From: JAKOUY01 sp037045185
GTDB taxonomy: Bacteria; Actinomycetota; Acidimicrobiia; Acidimicrobiales; Ilumatobacteraceae
Direction: 5' to 3'
Assembly: GCA_037045185.1 (NCBI GenBank)
Contig: JBAOHQ010000008.1
Coordinates: 186,001 to 250,000, forward strand
DNA length: 64,000 nucleotides
Under the pieces are notes generated by a model. The model was not told the DNA's origin and made no database searches. It saw only the letters and a program-made list of their open reading frames with translations. Every line of letters begins with the position of its first letter. The stretch's first letter is position 1. A program made the translations under genes and the position numbers. Shown in pieces: positions 55,142 through 62,898 of this stretch.

Positions 55142-55728
55142 TCGGCTCATTGCGCGGCACGGTCCTGGAGCGCGCCGACGATTCCACGGTGCTCCTGGAG
55201 GTGGCCGGCGTTGGGTATGTCGTGCACGTCACGCCGCGCACCCTGGCCGAGCTGGAACCGTCGACCACCGCGTTCCTCTACGTCCACCATCACATCCGGG
55301 AGGACGCCCAGCTGCTGTTCGGCTTCCTCCGCGGGGACGAGCGCAGCACCTTCCAGCAGCTCATCGCCACCCACGGGATCGGCCCCGCCCTGGCCATGGC
55401 CATTCTCGGCACCCATGCGCCGTTGGCCCTTGCCGATGTCGTTGCCAGCAACGACCTGGCGGCGCTGACCATGGTGCCAGGCGTCGGCAAGAAGACCGCC
55501 GAACGCCTGCTGGTGGAGCTGCGCAACCGGCTGAACGTGGCCGTGCTCGACCCCATCGTGTCGGCGGGTGGCGGCTCGGCGGTGGTGTCCGACGTGCGCG
55601 AGGCTCTTGCCGGTCTTGGCTACGGACCCGAGGAGGTGCGCGAGGTGCTGCGGGAGATCTCGTCCGGAGGCGACGCGTCGACGATGTTGCGCGACGCCTT
55701 GAAGATCCTGGGGGCCAAGCGTGCGTGA
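55138..55728 (+). CDS. ruvA: Holliday junction DNA helicase subunit RuvA
   Basis: A 196-residue RuvA. It begins VIGSLRGTVLERADD with an OB-fold, followed by helix-hairpin-helix motifs (LIATHGIGPALAMAIL; LTMVPGVGKKTAERLLVEL) and the C-terminal RuvB-binding three-helix domain. It binds the junction and loads RuvB. Start GTG 55138 overlaps the reconstructed ruvC stop, and the stop overlaps ruvB by eight bases. Confidence 0.95.
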   Translation: MIGSLRGTVLERADDSTVLLEVAGVGYVVHVTPRTLAELEPSTTAFLYVHHHIREDAQLLFGFLRGDERSTFQQLIATHGIGPALAMAILGTHAPLALADVVASNDLAALTMVPGVGKKTAERLLVELRNRLNVAVLDPIVSAGGGSAVVSDVREALAGLGYGPEEVREVLREISSGGDASTMLRDALKILGAKRA

Positions 55729-56755
55729 CGAGTTCCTCGATCCGCAACCGGTCAGCGAGACCGAGGTCGCCGACGACGCCGGGCTGCGCCCACGGCGCCT
55801 GGCCGAGTTCGTCGGCCAGGGCGAGCTCAAAGAGCACCTGAGCATCGTGCTGGAGGCCGCCAAGCGCCGCGGCCAGGCCGCTGACCATGTGTTGTTGGCC
55901 GGCCCCCCCGGACTGGGCAAGACCAGCATGGCCGGGATCATCGCCGCCGAAATGGGCGTGCATCTGCACATCACGTCGGGGCCGGCGCTGGAGCGCGCCG
56001 GAGATCTCGCGGCGATCCTGACCAAGCTCGATGAGGGGGATGTGCTCTTCATCGACGAGATCCACCGGCTGTCCCGGGTGGTGGAGGAGATCCTCTATCC
56101 GGCGATGGAGGATTTCCAGCTCGACATCGTCGTCGGCAAGGGCCCGGCCGCGTCGTCCATTCGCCTGGCCCTGCCGCGCTTCACCTTGGTGGGCGCCACC
56201 ACGCGTACCGGGATGATCACCGGTCCGCTGCGTGACCGCTTCGGTCTCGTCGCTCGCCTCGACTACTACGACGCCGCTGAGCTGGAGCAGATCGTGCGCC
56301 GGGCCGCCGGCATCCTCCAGGTGCAGATCGACGCTCCGGGTGCGGCAGAGATCGCCGGGCGAAGCCGTGGCACACCGCGCATCGCCAACCGCCTGCTGCG
56401 TCGGGTCCGTGACTTTGCCGAGGTGCGTGGCGACGGCACCATCGACGTGGGCACTGCCCGTCTCGGGCTGGCCACCTTCGGTGTCGACGGGATCGGCCTG
56501 GACAAGGTCGACCGGGCGATCCTGGCGGCGATCTGCCAGCAGTTCCACGGTGGCCCGGTGGGGCTGAGCACCCTGGCCATCAGCGTGGGGGAGCAGCCAG
56601 AAACGGTCGAGGACATGTACGAGCCGTTCCTCATCCAGCAGGGCCTGCTGGCCCGCACGCCGCGCGGGCGTGTGGCGATGCCTGCGGCCTACACCCACCT
56701 CGGCCTGCAGGTCCCCGGACCGGGCAAGCCGCTCGGGTTGTTCGACGCCCGCTGA
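55721..56755 (+). CDS. ruvB: Holliday junction branch-migration ATPase RuvB
   Basis: A 344-residue AAA+ motor. Walker A is GPPGLGKTS, Walker B is VLFIDEIHRL, sensor 1 is LVGATTR, the arginine finger is in PLRDRFG, and the winged-helix C-domain contains EPFLIQQGLLARTPRGR. It completes the ruvCAB set. The start GTG 55721 overlaps ruvA. Confidence 0.97.
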   Translation: MRDEFLDPQPVSETEVADDAGLRPRRLAEFVGQGELKEHLSIVLEAAKRRGQAADHVLLAGPPGLGKTSMAGIIAAEMGVHLHITSGPALERAGDLAAILTKLDEGDVLFIDEIHRLSRVVEEILYPAMEDFQLDIVVGKGPAASSIRLALPRFTLVGATTRTGMITGPLRDRFGLVARLDYYDAAELEQIVRRAAGILQVQIDAPGAAEIAGRSRGTPRIANRLLRRVRDFAEVRGDGTIDVGTARLGLATFGVDGIGLDKVDRAILAAICQQFHGGPVGLSTLAISVGEQPETVEDMYEPFLIQQGLLARTPRGRVAMPAAYTHLGLQVPGPGKPLGLFDAR

Positions 56756-56762
56756 GCGCGTC

Positions 56763-56784
56763 TCGATGCTTGAACGAGCATCGA
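56763..56784. terminator. Hairpin after ruvB
   Basis: TCGATGCT (56763-56770) pairs exactly with AGCATCGA (56777-56784) around TGAACG. A GC-rich extension of the stem is possible with a two-base bulge. There is no T-run, so it could equally be an operator for the next gene. Confidence 0.4.
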
Positions 56785-56793
56785 CGCGCGAGT

Positions 56794-56810
56794 ACGCTCA
56801 AAAACGCTCA
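56794..56810. promoter_or_regulatory. Direct repeat ACGCTCA-N3-ACGCTCA upstream of mca
   Basis: Two identical 7-base words are spaced ten bases apart (one helical turn), about 25 bases before the mca start. The complement TGAGCG recurs once just before the deoR-like gene (in CGTGAGCGAG, 62096-62105). It may be a regulator site. The evidence is slight. Confidence 0.25.
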
Positions 56811-56834
56811 TCGGGAGAAGGGGAGGCGTCGCCG

Positions 56835-57746
56835 GTGCGACTGTTGGCAGTACACGCTCATCCCGACGACGAGTCGAGCAAGGCCGCAGCCACGTGCGCC
56901 CGCTACGCGGCCGAGGGCCATGAGGTCACGGTGCTCACGTGTACCGGGGGTGAGCGCGGCGAGGTGCTCAACCCGTCGTTTCCACAGCCGGTCTCCTCGA
57001 TGGAGGAGATGGGCCGGATCCGCCGGGCCGAGATGGCCGAGGCCGCCCGGATCCTCGGCGTCCAGCACCGCTGGTTGGGCTTCGTCGACTCCGGGATGGA
57101 CGCAGGCGCGCTGCCACAGGGGTGCTTCGCCCTCCAGCCTCCCGACCGTGTCCTCGAACGGATGGTGGCTCACGTGCGAGCCCTACGCCCGCACGTCATC
57201 GTGACCTATGACGAAAACGGTGGCTACCCCCACCCCGACCACATCGCGACCCATCGAGCGGCGGTCGTGGCGTTCGATGCCGCGGCCAACCCCGCGGTGT
57301 TCCCGGAGGCGGGTGACCCGTGGCAGCCACGGAAGCTGTACTACGTGCACATCGTCACCAAGGATCGTGTCCGGGCGTTGCACGACGGGCTGCTGCACCA
57401 CGGCATGGACAGCCCGTTCAGTGACTGGTTGGCCGGTTGGGACGACGCCGGGAATCGGCCGGTGACGGCACACGTCCGCTGCGAGCAGTACTTCGAACGA
57501 CGCAACCGGGCATTGCTCGCCCATGCCTCCCAGGTTGACCCGGCGAGTTCATGGTTCGCGGTCCCGCTGGAGATCCAACAGGCGGCGTGGCCCACCGAGG
57601 AGTTCGAGTTGGCGAGATCCGTGGTCCCGACCATCGAGGCCGAGACCTGCCTGTTCGCCGGGCTCGCCGACGCCGACGCGCCCACCGGCGCCGAAGTACA
57701 TTCACCAACAACCAACGGGAGGACATATGTCAACCAACTCACCTGA
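56835..57746 (+). CDS. mca: Mycothiol S-conjugate amidase-like deacetylase (LmbE/PIG-L family)
   Basis: A 303-residue zinc hydrolase. Zinc ligands are in AVHAHPDDESS at the N-terminus and PHPDHIATH in the middle, as in Mca and MshB. VLTCTGGERGEVLNP and the length favour Mca, which cleaves mycothiol conjugates during detoxification. The sugar-binding protein gene begins inside its 3' end. GTG 56835 has AAGGGGAGG about nine bases upstream, which rules out the longer frame from 56670. Confidence 0.85.
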   Translation: MRLLAVHAHPDDESSKAAATCARYAAEGHEVTVLTCTGGERGEVLNPSFPQPVSSMEEMGRIRRAEMAEAARILGVQHRWLGFVDSGMDAGALPQGCFALQPPDRVLERMVAHVRALRPHVIVTYDENGGYPHPDHIATHRAAVVAFDAAANPAVFPEAGDPWQPRKLYYVHIVTKDRVRALHDGLLHHGMDSPFSDWLAGWDDAGNRPVTAHVRCEQYFERRNRALLAHASQVDPASSWFAVPLEIQQAAWPTEEFELARSVVPTIEAETCLFAGLADADAPTGAEVHSPTTNGRTYVNQLT

Positions 57747-59061
57747 CGCTCCGCTCAGCCGCCGCCGGCTGTTCGCACTCGGTGCCGGCGCTGCAGCCGC
57801 CGGGGCGCTGTCTGCCTACGGCGGTCGGCCGCGCACCACACCCACGGGAGGAACCACCGCCGCGGCAAGCGGGGATCTGCCCTCCTTGTCGCAGTGGTAC
57901 CACCAGTACGGCGAGGAAGGCACCAAGCAGGCCGTGGAGCGCTACGCGGCCGGGTACACCAAGGCCAAGGTGTCGGTGAACTGGCAGCCCGACTACGACA
58001 ACGTCGTGCCGCCGGCGCTGCTGACCGACACCGGTCCCGACGTGTTCGAGTGGGGCAACGGACCGTCGATCGACATGATCAAGGCCGGCCAGGTCGTCGA
58101 CCTCAGCGACCTGTTCACCGACGAGCTGAAGGCCGACTTCAACAAGGCAGTTCTTGACCGAGTGACCTACGAGGGCAAGATCTGGGCAGTCCCTCAGCTC
58201 GTCGACATGATCCTGCTGGTGTACCGCAAGAGCATGCTGGACAAGGCCGGGGTGAAGGTGCCTACCACCCTCGACGAGATGGTCGAAGCTGCCAAGAAGC
58301 TGACCGACGGCGACGTCAAGGGCCTGTTCGTGGGCAACGACGGCGGCGCAACCGAGATGGGCGGGCCACTGCTGTACTCGGCTGGTCTCAACTTCTTGAA
58401 CGATGACGGGAGCTTCGGCTTCGACGACGCCAAGGCCGCGGCCGCGTTTACCAAGCTGCACGACATGTATGCCGCTGGCAGCCTGCTCGAGGGCCAGGAC
58501 AAGGACTGGTGGTCGGCCGAGGCGTTGATCAACGGCGCGTGCGCGATGCAGTGGGCCGGCCTGTGGGACTTCCCGAACATCGCCAAGGCCCTGGGCGACG
58601 ACTGGGGCGTGGCTGCCTGGCCATCGGCGGGCGACGGAGGTGTGCCCACGGTGATCTTCGGCGCGTTCAGCTCGTGCGTCAGCGCCAAGGCCAAGGATGT
58701 CTCCCTGGCCAAGGACTTCGTCAAATACCTGTGGATGGACAACACCGACGCCCAAGTGGAGTTCGCCACCGCGTACGGGTTCCACGTGCCGTCACGGGCC
58801 AGCCTGGTGCCGAAGGCCACGACGCTGCAGAGCGGTCAGGGCAAGGAGGCCGCGGACCTGCTCGCCCAGTACGGCCACCCGCAGAGCCAGATGCTGTGGA
58901 CCGGCAAGTCGGGCACTGCCTTCAACGACATGATGACCCGCATCGTCAAAGACGGTGCCGACGCGGCGTCGGAGATCGCCACGCTGAAGCCCATCGTCGA
59001 GGCCGAAGTCGCCAGCGTGATGGGCGCCGCTCCGGCCGGCACCACGGCCCCCACCGGCTGA
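57727..59061 (+). CDS. Sugar ABC transporter substrate-binding protein, Tat-type signal
   Basis: A 444-residue family-1 extracellular solute-binding protein. The N-terminus has a twin-arginine motif (SRRRLF, 11-16) and a hydrophobic stretch ending GALSAY, where a lipobox Cys would be expected at residue 31 but Tyr (TAC, not TGC) is found. Later parts are typical of sugar-binding proteins (GPDVFEWGNGPSIDMIKAG; YEGKIWAVPQ; INGACAMQWAGLWDF). It overlaps mca by 20 bases and has GGGAGG five bases before the ATG. Two permease genes follow, so the three form the importer; the ATPase must be encoded elsewhere. Confidence 0.9.
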   Translation: MSTNSPDAPLSRRRLFALGAGAAAAGALSAYGGRPRTTPTGGTTAAASGDLPSLSQWYHQYGEEGTKQAVERYAAGYTKAKVSVNWQPDYDNVVPPALLTDTGPDVFEWGNGPSIDMIKAGQVVDLSDLFTDELKADFNKAVLDRVTYEGKIWAVPQLVDMILLVYRKSMLDKAGVKVPTTLDEMVEAAKKLTDGDVKGLFVGNDGGATEMGGPLLYSAGLNFLNDDGSFGFDDAKAAAAFTKLHDMYAAGSLLEGQDKDWWSAEALINGACAMQWAGLWDFPNIAKALGDDWGVAAWPSAGDGGVPTVIFGAFSSCVSAKAKDVSLAKDFVKYLWMDNTDAQVEFATAYGFHVPSRASLVPKATTLQSGQGKEAADLLAQYGHPQSQMLWTGKSGTAFNDMMTRIVKDGADAASEIATLKPIVEAEVASVMGAAPAGTTAPTG

Positions 59062-59062
59062 G

Positions 59063-60013
59063 ATGACCGTCGCCATCGCCGGTCAGGCCCGCCCGCGCCG
59101 GGTGGGGCTTGGCCGGCGGTTGCGCGGCGACCAGAACCGCAACCTGTGGTTCTGGGCGTTCGTCGGCCCGTTCGTCGTCGGGCTCGTCGTGTTCGTGATC
59201 GTGCCCATCGGGTGGAGCTTGTACCTGTCGTTCCACGAGGCCAAGGGGACGATCACACCCACTCGGGCGGTGGGGTTGGCCAACTACAGCGAGATGCTGC
59301 GCGATCCGGCATTCCGCGACAGCTTGTGGACGTTCCTGGTCTTCGCCGCCATCATCGTCCCGGTCACCTTCGGTCTGTCGCTGCTGTTGGCCGTGCTGGT
59401 CTCTCGGACACGGGTGATGCAGACGTTCTTCCGCTCGGTGTTCTTCCTGCCCACCGCGTGCTCGTACGTCGTCGCCTCACTCATCTGGCGCTCGGCCATC
59501 TTCTCGGGGAACCCGAGCAGCCTGGCGAACTCGTTCATGCGCAACTTCGGTCAGCACGCCACGGCGTGGATCGACCGCCCGCACCCGCCGTGGTACTGGC
59601 TGGTGATCTCGTCGGCGCGCCTGTGGCTGCAACTCGGCTTCTACATGATCCTGTTCCTGGCCGGCCTCCAGCGGATCTCGCCCACCCTGTACGAGGCGTC
59701 GGCCATCGACGGCGCCAGCAGCTGGCAGACGTTCCGGCACATCACGCTGCCCCAACTGCGCCCGACGAGCACGGCCGTGCTGCTCCTGCTGCTGATCAAC
59801 GCGTTCCAAGCCTTCGACGAGTTCCTCAACATCCTCGGCAAGCAGAACGGCTACCCGCCCTACGCCAGGCCGCCGCTGGTGTACCTGTACTACGTGGCGA
59901 TGAAGGAGCAGAACTTCGGGCGAGGCTCGGCCGGCGCGGCCATCCTCACCGTGATCATCGCCCTGATCGCCATCTTGATGGCGCGTGTTGCCCGATCGGA
60001 CGATCGCCGATGA
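59063..60013 (+). CDS. Sugar ABC transporter permease (MalF type)
   Basis: A 316-residue permease with six helices. The EAA loop that contacts the ATPase is EASAIDGASSWQTFRHITLPQLRP (split at residues 214-237). FWAFVGPFVVGLVVFVIVPI is the first helix. It starts directly after the binding-protein stop and is coupled to the second permease by an ATGA overlap. Confidence 0.93.
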   Translation: MTVAIAGQARPRRVGLGRRLRGDQNRNLWFWAFVGPFVVGLVVFVIVPIGWSLYLSFHEAKGTITPTRAVGLANYSEMLRDPAFRDSLWTFLVFAAIIVPVTFGLSLLLAVLVSRTRVMQTFFRSVFFLPTACSYVVASLIWRSAIFSGNPSSLANSFMRNFGQHATAWIDRPHPPWYWLVISSARLWLQLGFYMILFLAGLQRISPTLYEASAIDGASSWQTFRHITLPQLRPTSTAVLLLLLINAFQAFDEFLNILGKQNGYPPYARPPLVYLYYVAMKEQNFGRGSAGAAILTVIIALIAILMARVARSDDRR

Positions 60014-60879
60014 GCGACGCATCTGTTGTCAACATGGTCGAGCGAGGTCCGGCGGCGGTGGCCGGGCGGGTGGCCCGATACGCCTCGCTCGTCGTCGCCG
60101 CGGTGCTGTTCCTGATCCCGTTCTATCTCCTGTTGCGCAACGCTCTGTCGCCCGAGGCTGAGCTCTCCAAGCGGGTCTGGCGGTGGTGGCCGGGAACGTG
60201 GGAGTGGAGCAACTTCACCAAGCTGTTCAGCAACTCCGAAGTGCCCATGCTGCGCAGCCTGATCAACTCGGGTGTGGTCGCCACGATCCAGACGGTTGGC
60301 GTCGTCGTCATTTCCGGTATGGCCGGCTATGGGTTGGCCAGGATCCCGTACCGCTGGTCGAACCTGCTGATGGGAGTCATCGCCGGAACGTTGTTGATCC
60401 CGGCAGCGGTCACCTTCGTGCCCAGCTTCGTGATGATGGACAAGTTCCATTGGGTCGGCACCAAGCAGGGCCTGATCGTCCCCGGCCTCTTCCAGGCGTT
60501 TGCGACGTTCCTGTTCCGTCAGTTCTTCCTGAGCTTCCCGAAGGAGATCGAGGAGGCTGCGGCCATCGACGGACTCAGCTACTTCGGGACGTTCTGGCGG
60601 GTCGTCGCGCCCAACGCCAAGGGATTCACGGCGGCGATCGCCACGATCACGTTCATCGGTTCGTGGAACGCGTTCCTGTGGCCGGTGGTGATCGGGCGGA
60701 CGAAGGACAGCTACACCGTCCAGGTGGTCCTGTCGCAGTTCATCACCTCGCAGAACGTGCGCTACGCGCAGCTGTTCATGGCGGCGCTCGTGGCCATCTT
60801 CCCGCTGCTGTTGATGTTCATCTTCATGCAGCGCTGGATCGTCCAGGGAGTGGAGCGCACCGGTATCGCCGGCGACTGA
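60010..60879 (+). CDS. Sugar ABC transporter permease (MalG type)
   Basis: A 289-residue permease with six helices. The EAA loop is EEAAAIDGLSYFGTFWRVVAP. FIGSWNAFLWPVVIG and the C-terminal end FIFMQRWIVQGVERTG are characteristic of MalG-like subunits. It converges on the PfkB kinase gene 27 bases away. Confidence 0.93.
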   Translation: MSDASVVNMVERGPAAVAGRVARYASLVVAAVLFLIPFYLLLRNALSPEAELSKRVWRWWPGTWEWSNFTKLFSNSEVPMLRSLINSGVVATIQTVGVVVISGMAGYGLARIPYRWSNLLMGVIAGTLLIPAAVTFVPSFVMMDKFHWVGTKQGLIVPGLFQAFATFLFRQFFLSFPKEIEEAAAIDGLSYFGTFWRVVAPNAKGFTAAIATITFIGSWNAFLWPVVIGRTKDSYTVQVVLSQFITSQNVRYAQLFMAALVAIFPLLLMFIFMQRWIVQGVERTGIAGD

Positions 60880-60906
60880 CCGGCTACGCGGGCCGGCCCC
60901 GTGCGG

Positions 60907-62031
60907 TCAGTCGAGGCCGTGGACGTCGGCGCGCCTGGCGATGGTGGCCGTCGCTCGGCGGCAGGCGCCGTGCGGCACGTGCGGGGCGATGTCGTCGAGA
61001 AAGGCGTACCTGCGCCGGAGGCTCTGGCAGTAGCTCCCGGGCGACGGTTGGGCGCGCAGCCCGGTCCACCAGTCGATGACATCGCCCCATCCGGGCGCGG
61101 CCAGCGAACCGCCGAACTGTTGCAGTGCCAGTGCGGAGCACAGGTTGGCGAACGACAGCCGGCTGTGCAGTGACCATCCGGCCAGCGTGCCCATCACCAT
61201 GGCCGCGCTGAACACGTCGCCGGCGCCGGTGGGGTCGAGCGGCTCGACCTGCAGCGCCGGGACCTGGGCCTCCTCACCCGTCGTGCCGTCGATCGCCAAC
61301 GCGCCCTCGGCGCCGTTGGTCACGACGGCGAGCGGGACACGGTCGGCCAGGGCGTACAGCGCCGCAAGCGGTGTGGCGGTGCGGGTGTAGGCCATTGCTT
61401 CGACGGCGTTCGGCATGAAGGCGTGGCAGTGGGTCAACTGCTCCAACACCGTGGAGGACCACTCGCCATGGGGATCCCAGCCGATGTCGGCGAACACGAG
61501 CGCCCCCTGGGCTACCGCGGTGTCCACCCAGGTGGGTCCGCTCTGTGCCTCGGCCGTGGTCCCGGCGAGGTCCACCATGACCGCCCGGGTCCGCGGCGGG
61601 ACGCCGATCATCTCCGAGGCGCACATGGGTGACGGATGGCCGTGGCTCACCATGCTCCGATCACGGTTGACCGACATCGACACGGTGACCGGGCTGTGCC
61701 ACTCCTCGAACCGCCTCGAGCGGCTGAGGTCGATGCCTTCCTGCTCGTGCAGCGTGCGCCAGCAGAAGTCCCCGTAGTCGTCGTCGCTGAACGCCGCGGC
61801 GAGGGACGTACGCAGTCCGAGGCGGCTGGCGGCGACGGCGAGGTTCGCTATCCCACCGGGACACGACGCCATGCCCTCGGCCCACACCTCCGTCCCCGGG
61901 GTCGGAGCACTGGGCAACCCGGCGAAGATGATGTCGAGAAAGACCGTCCCCCACAAGAACACGTCGAAGTCGGCATCGAAGTCGGTTCGGGTCACGGCGA
62001 GGGGATCGAACCGAGATGTGTGGGTGGACAC
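60907..62031 (-). CDS. PfkB-family carbohydrate kinase
   Basis: About 374 residues. The N-terminal substrate region has VFLWGTVFLDIIFAGLP and the GG motif CPGGIANLAVAASRLG. The C-terminal catalytic motif is LDPTGAGDVFSAAMVMG with the anion-hole GAGD. The C-terminal 60 residues (SYCQSLRRRYAFLDD ...) extend past the usual end. GTG 62031 is the likely start, but a GTG five codons earlier, right after AGAGGAAG, is possible. It sits between the sugar importer and a DeoR regulator, so it may phosphorylate the imported sugar. The substrate is not evident. Confidence 0.82.
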   Translation of the reverse strand: MSTHTSRFDPLAVTRTDFDADFDVFLWGTVFLDIIFAGLPSAPTPGTEVWAEGMASCPGGIANLAVAASRLGLRTSLAAAFSDDDYGDFCWRTLHEQEGIDLSRSRRFEEWHSPVTVSMSVNRDRSMVSHGHPSPMCASEMIGVPPRTRAVMVDLAGTTAEAQSGPTWVDTAVAQGALVFADIGWDPHGEWSSTVLEQLTHCHAFMPNAVEAMAYTRTATPLAALYALADRVPLAVVTNGAEGALAIDGTTGEEAQVPALQVEPLDPTGAGDVFSAAMVMGTLAGWSLHSRLSFANLCSALALQQFGGSLAAPGWGDVIDWWTGLRAQPSPGSYCQSLRRRYAFLDDIAPHVPHGACRRATATIARRADVHGLD

Positions 62032-62117
62032 CGGGACCGTCGTCACCTTCCTCTGCTTGAGAGCCGCACACGCGCGATTCTGCGCGAGTGTGCTCGTGAG
62101 CGAGTCTAGATGATTGA

Positions 62118-62123
62118 TAGTGT
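62118..62123 (+). promoter_or_regulatory. -10 box TAGTGT of the deoR-like gene
   Basis: It is seven bases before GTG 62131 and favours this start over ATG 62110, which lies upstream of the box. Confidence 0.45.
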
Positions 62124-62130
62124 CTGGCTC

Positions 62131-62898
62131 GTGCAATACATGCGCCAGGTCGCGATACTCGACCGGCTCCGGGCCGAAGGCGCCCTGACGGTGGACCAGT
62201 TGTCCGCGGCAACCAGCGCCAGCCGGGCGACCATCCGGCGTGATCTCGACACCCTGGAGTCGGCGGGGGTGATCAACCGGGTCCACGGTGGGGCGGTGTT
62301 GCGGGCCGACTCGGGCGCTGACGGCGACCTCACCCGGCCCTTCGCCCAGGTGGTCACCGCCGACTCCGAGGACAAGACAGCGATTGCCCGACTGGCCGCG
62401 GGGCTGGTCAACGACGGCGACGTGGTGCTCTTGGACATCGGCACGACGACGATGCGCCTGGCGGTCGAACTGCGCGGGAGAACGATCACCGTCATCACCG
62501 CCAACCTGGCCGTGCTCGACGTGTTCCGTGACGACGTGAACGTCGAGCTGATCCTGCTCGGTGGTCAGGTGCGCCGTCAGTACCACTCGCTCGTCGGTGC
62601 GTTGACCCAAGAGGCGCTGCGCCACGTGCGGGCCACGATCGGCTTCCTCGGCGCCAGCGGTGTTCGCCGCGACGGGACGGTGCTCGATTCCACGGCGGTG
62701 GAGGTCCCCGTGAAACAGGCCCTGCTCGGCGCCGCGCAGCGGAGTGTGCTGCTGGTCGACCGCCACAAGTTCCCCGGGGCCGGTGCGCTGCGGGTCTGCG
62801 GCATCGACGACGTCGACGTCCTGGTCACCAACGCCGGCGCCGATCCTGACGCGCTGGACGGCGCCCGGCGGGCGGGCGTGGACGTCCGCACGACATGA
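62131..62898 (+). CDS. DeoR-family transcriptional regulator
   Basis: A 255-residue regulator. The N-terminal winged helix reads RQVAILDRLRAEGALTVDQL and SRATIRRDLDTLESAGVINRVHGGA, the DeoR signature. The C-terminal sugar-phosphate sensor has VLLDIGTTTMRLA, ITANLAVL and LLGGQVRRQYHSLVG. It is divergent from the PfkB kinase and coupled to the glycosidase gene by an ATGA overlap. It most likely represses the local sugar genes until a phosphorylated sugar is present. Confidence 0.9.
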   Translation: MQYMRQVAILDRLRAEGALTVDQLSAATSASRATIRRDLDTLESAGVINRVHGGAVLRADSGADGDLTRPFAQVVTADSEDKTAIARLAAGLVNDGDVVLLDIGTTTMRLAVELRGRTITVITANLAVLDVFRDDVNVELILLGGQVRRQYHSLVGALTQEALRHVRATIGFLGASGVRRDGTVLDSTAVEVPVKQALLGAAQRSVLLVDRHKFPGAGALRVCGIDDVDVLVTNAGADPDALDGARRAGVDVRTT

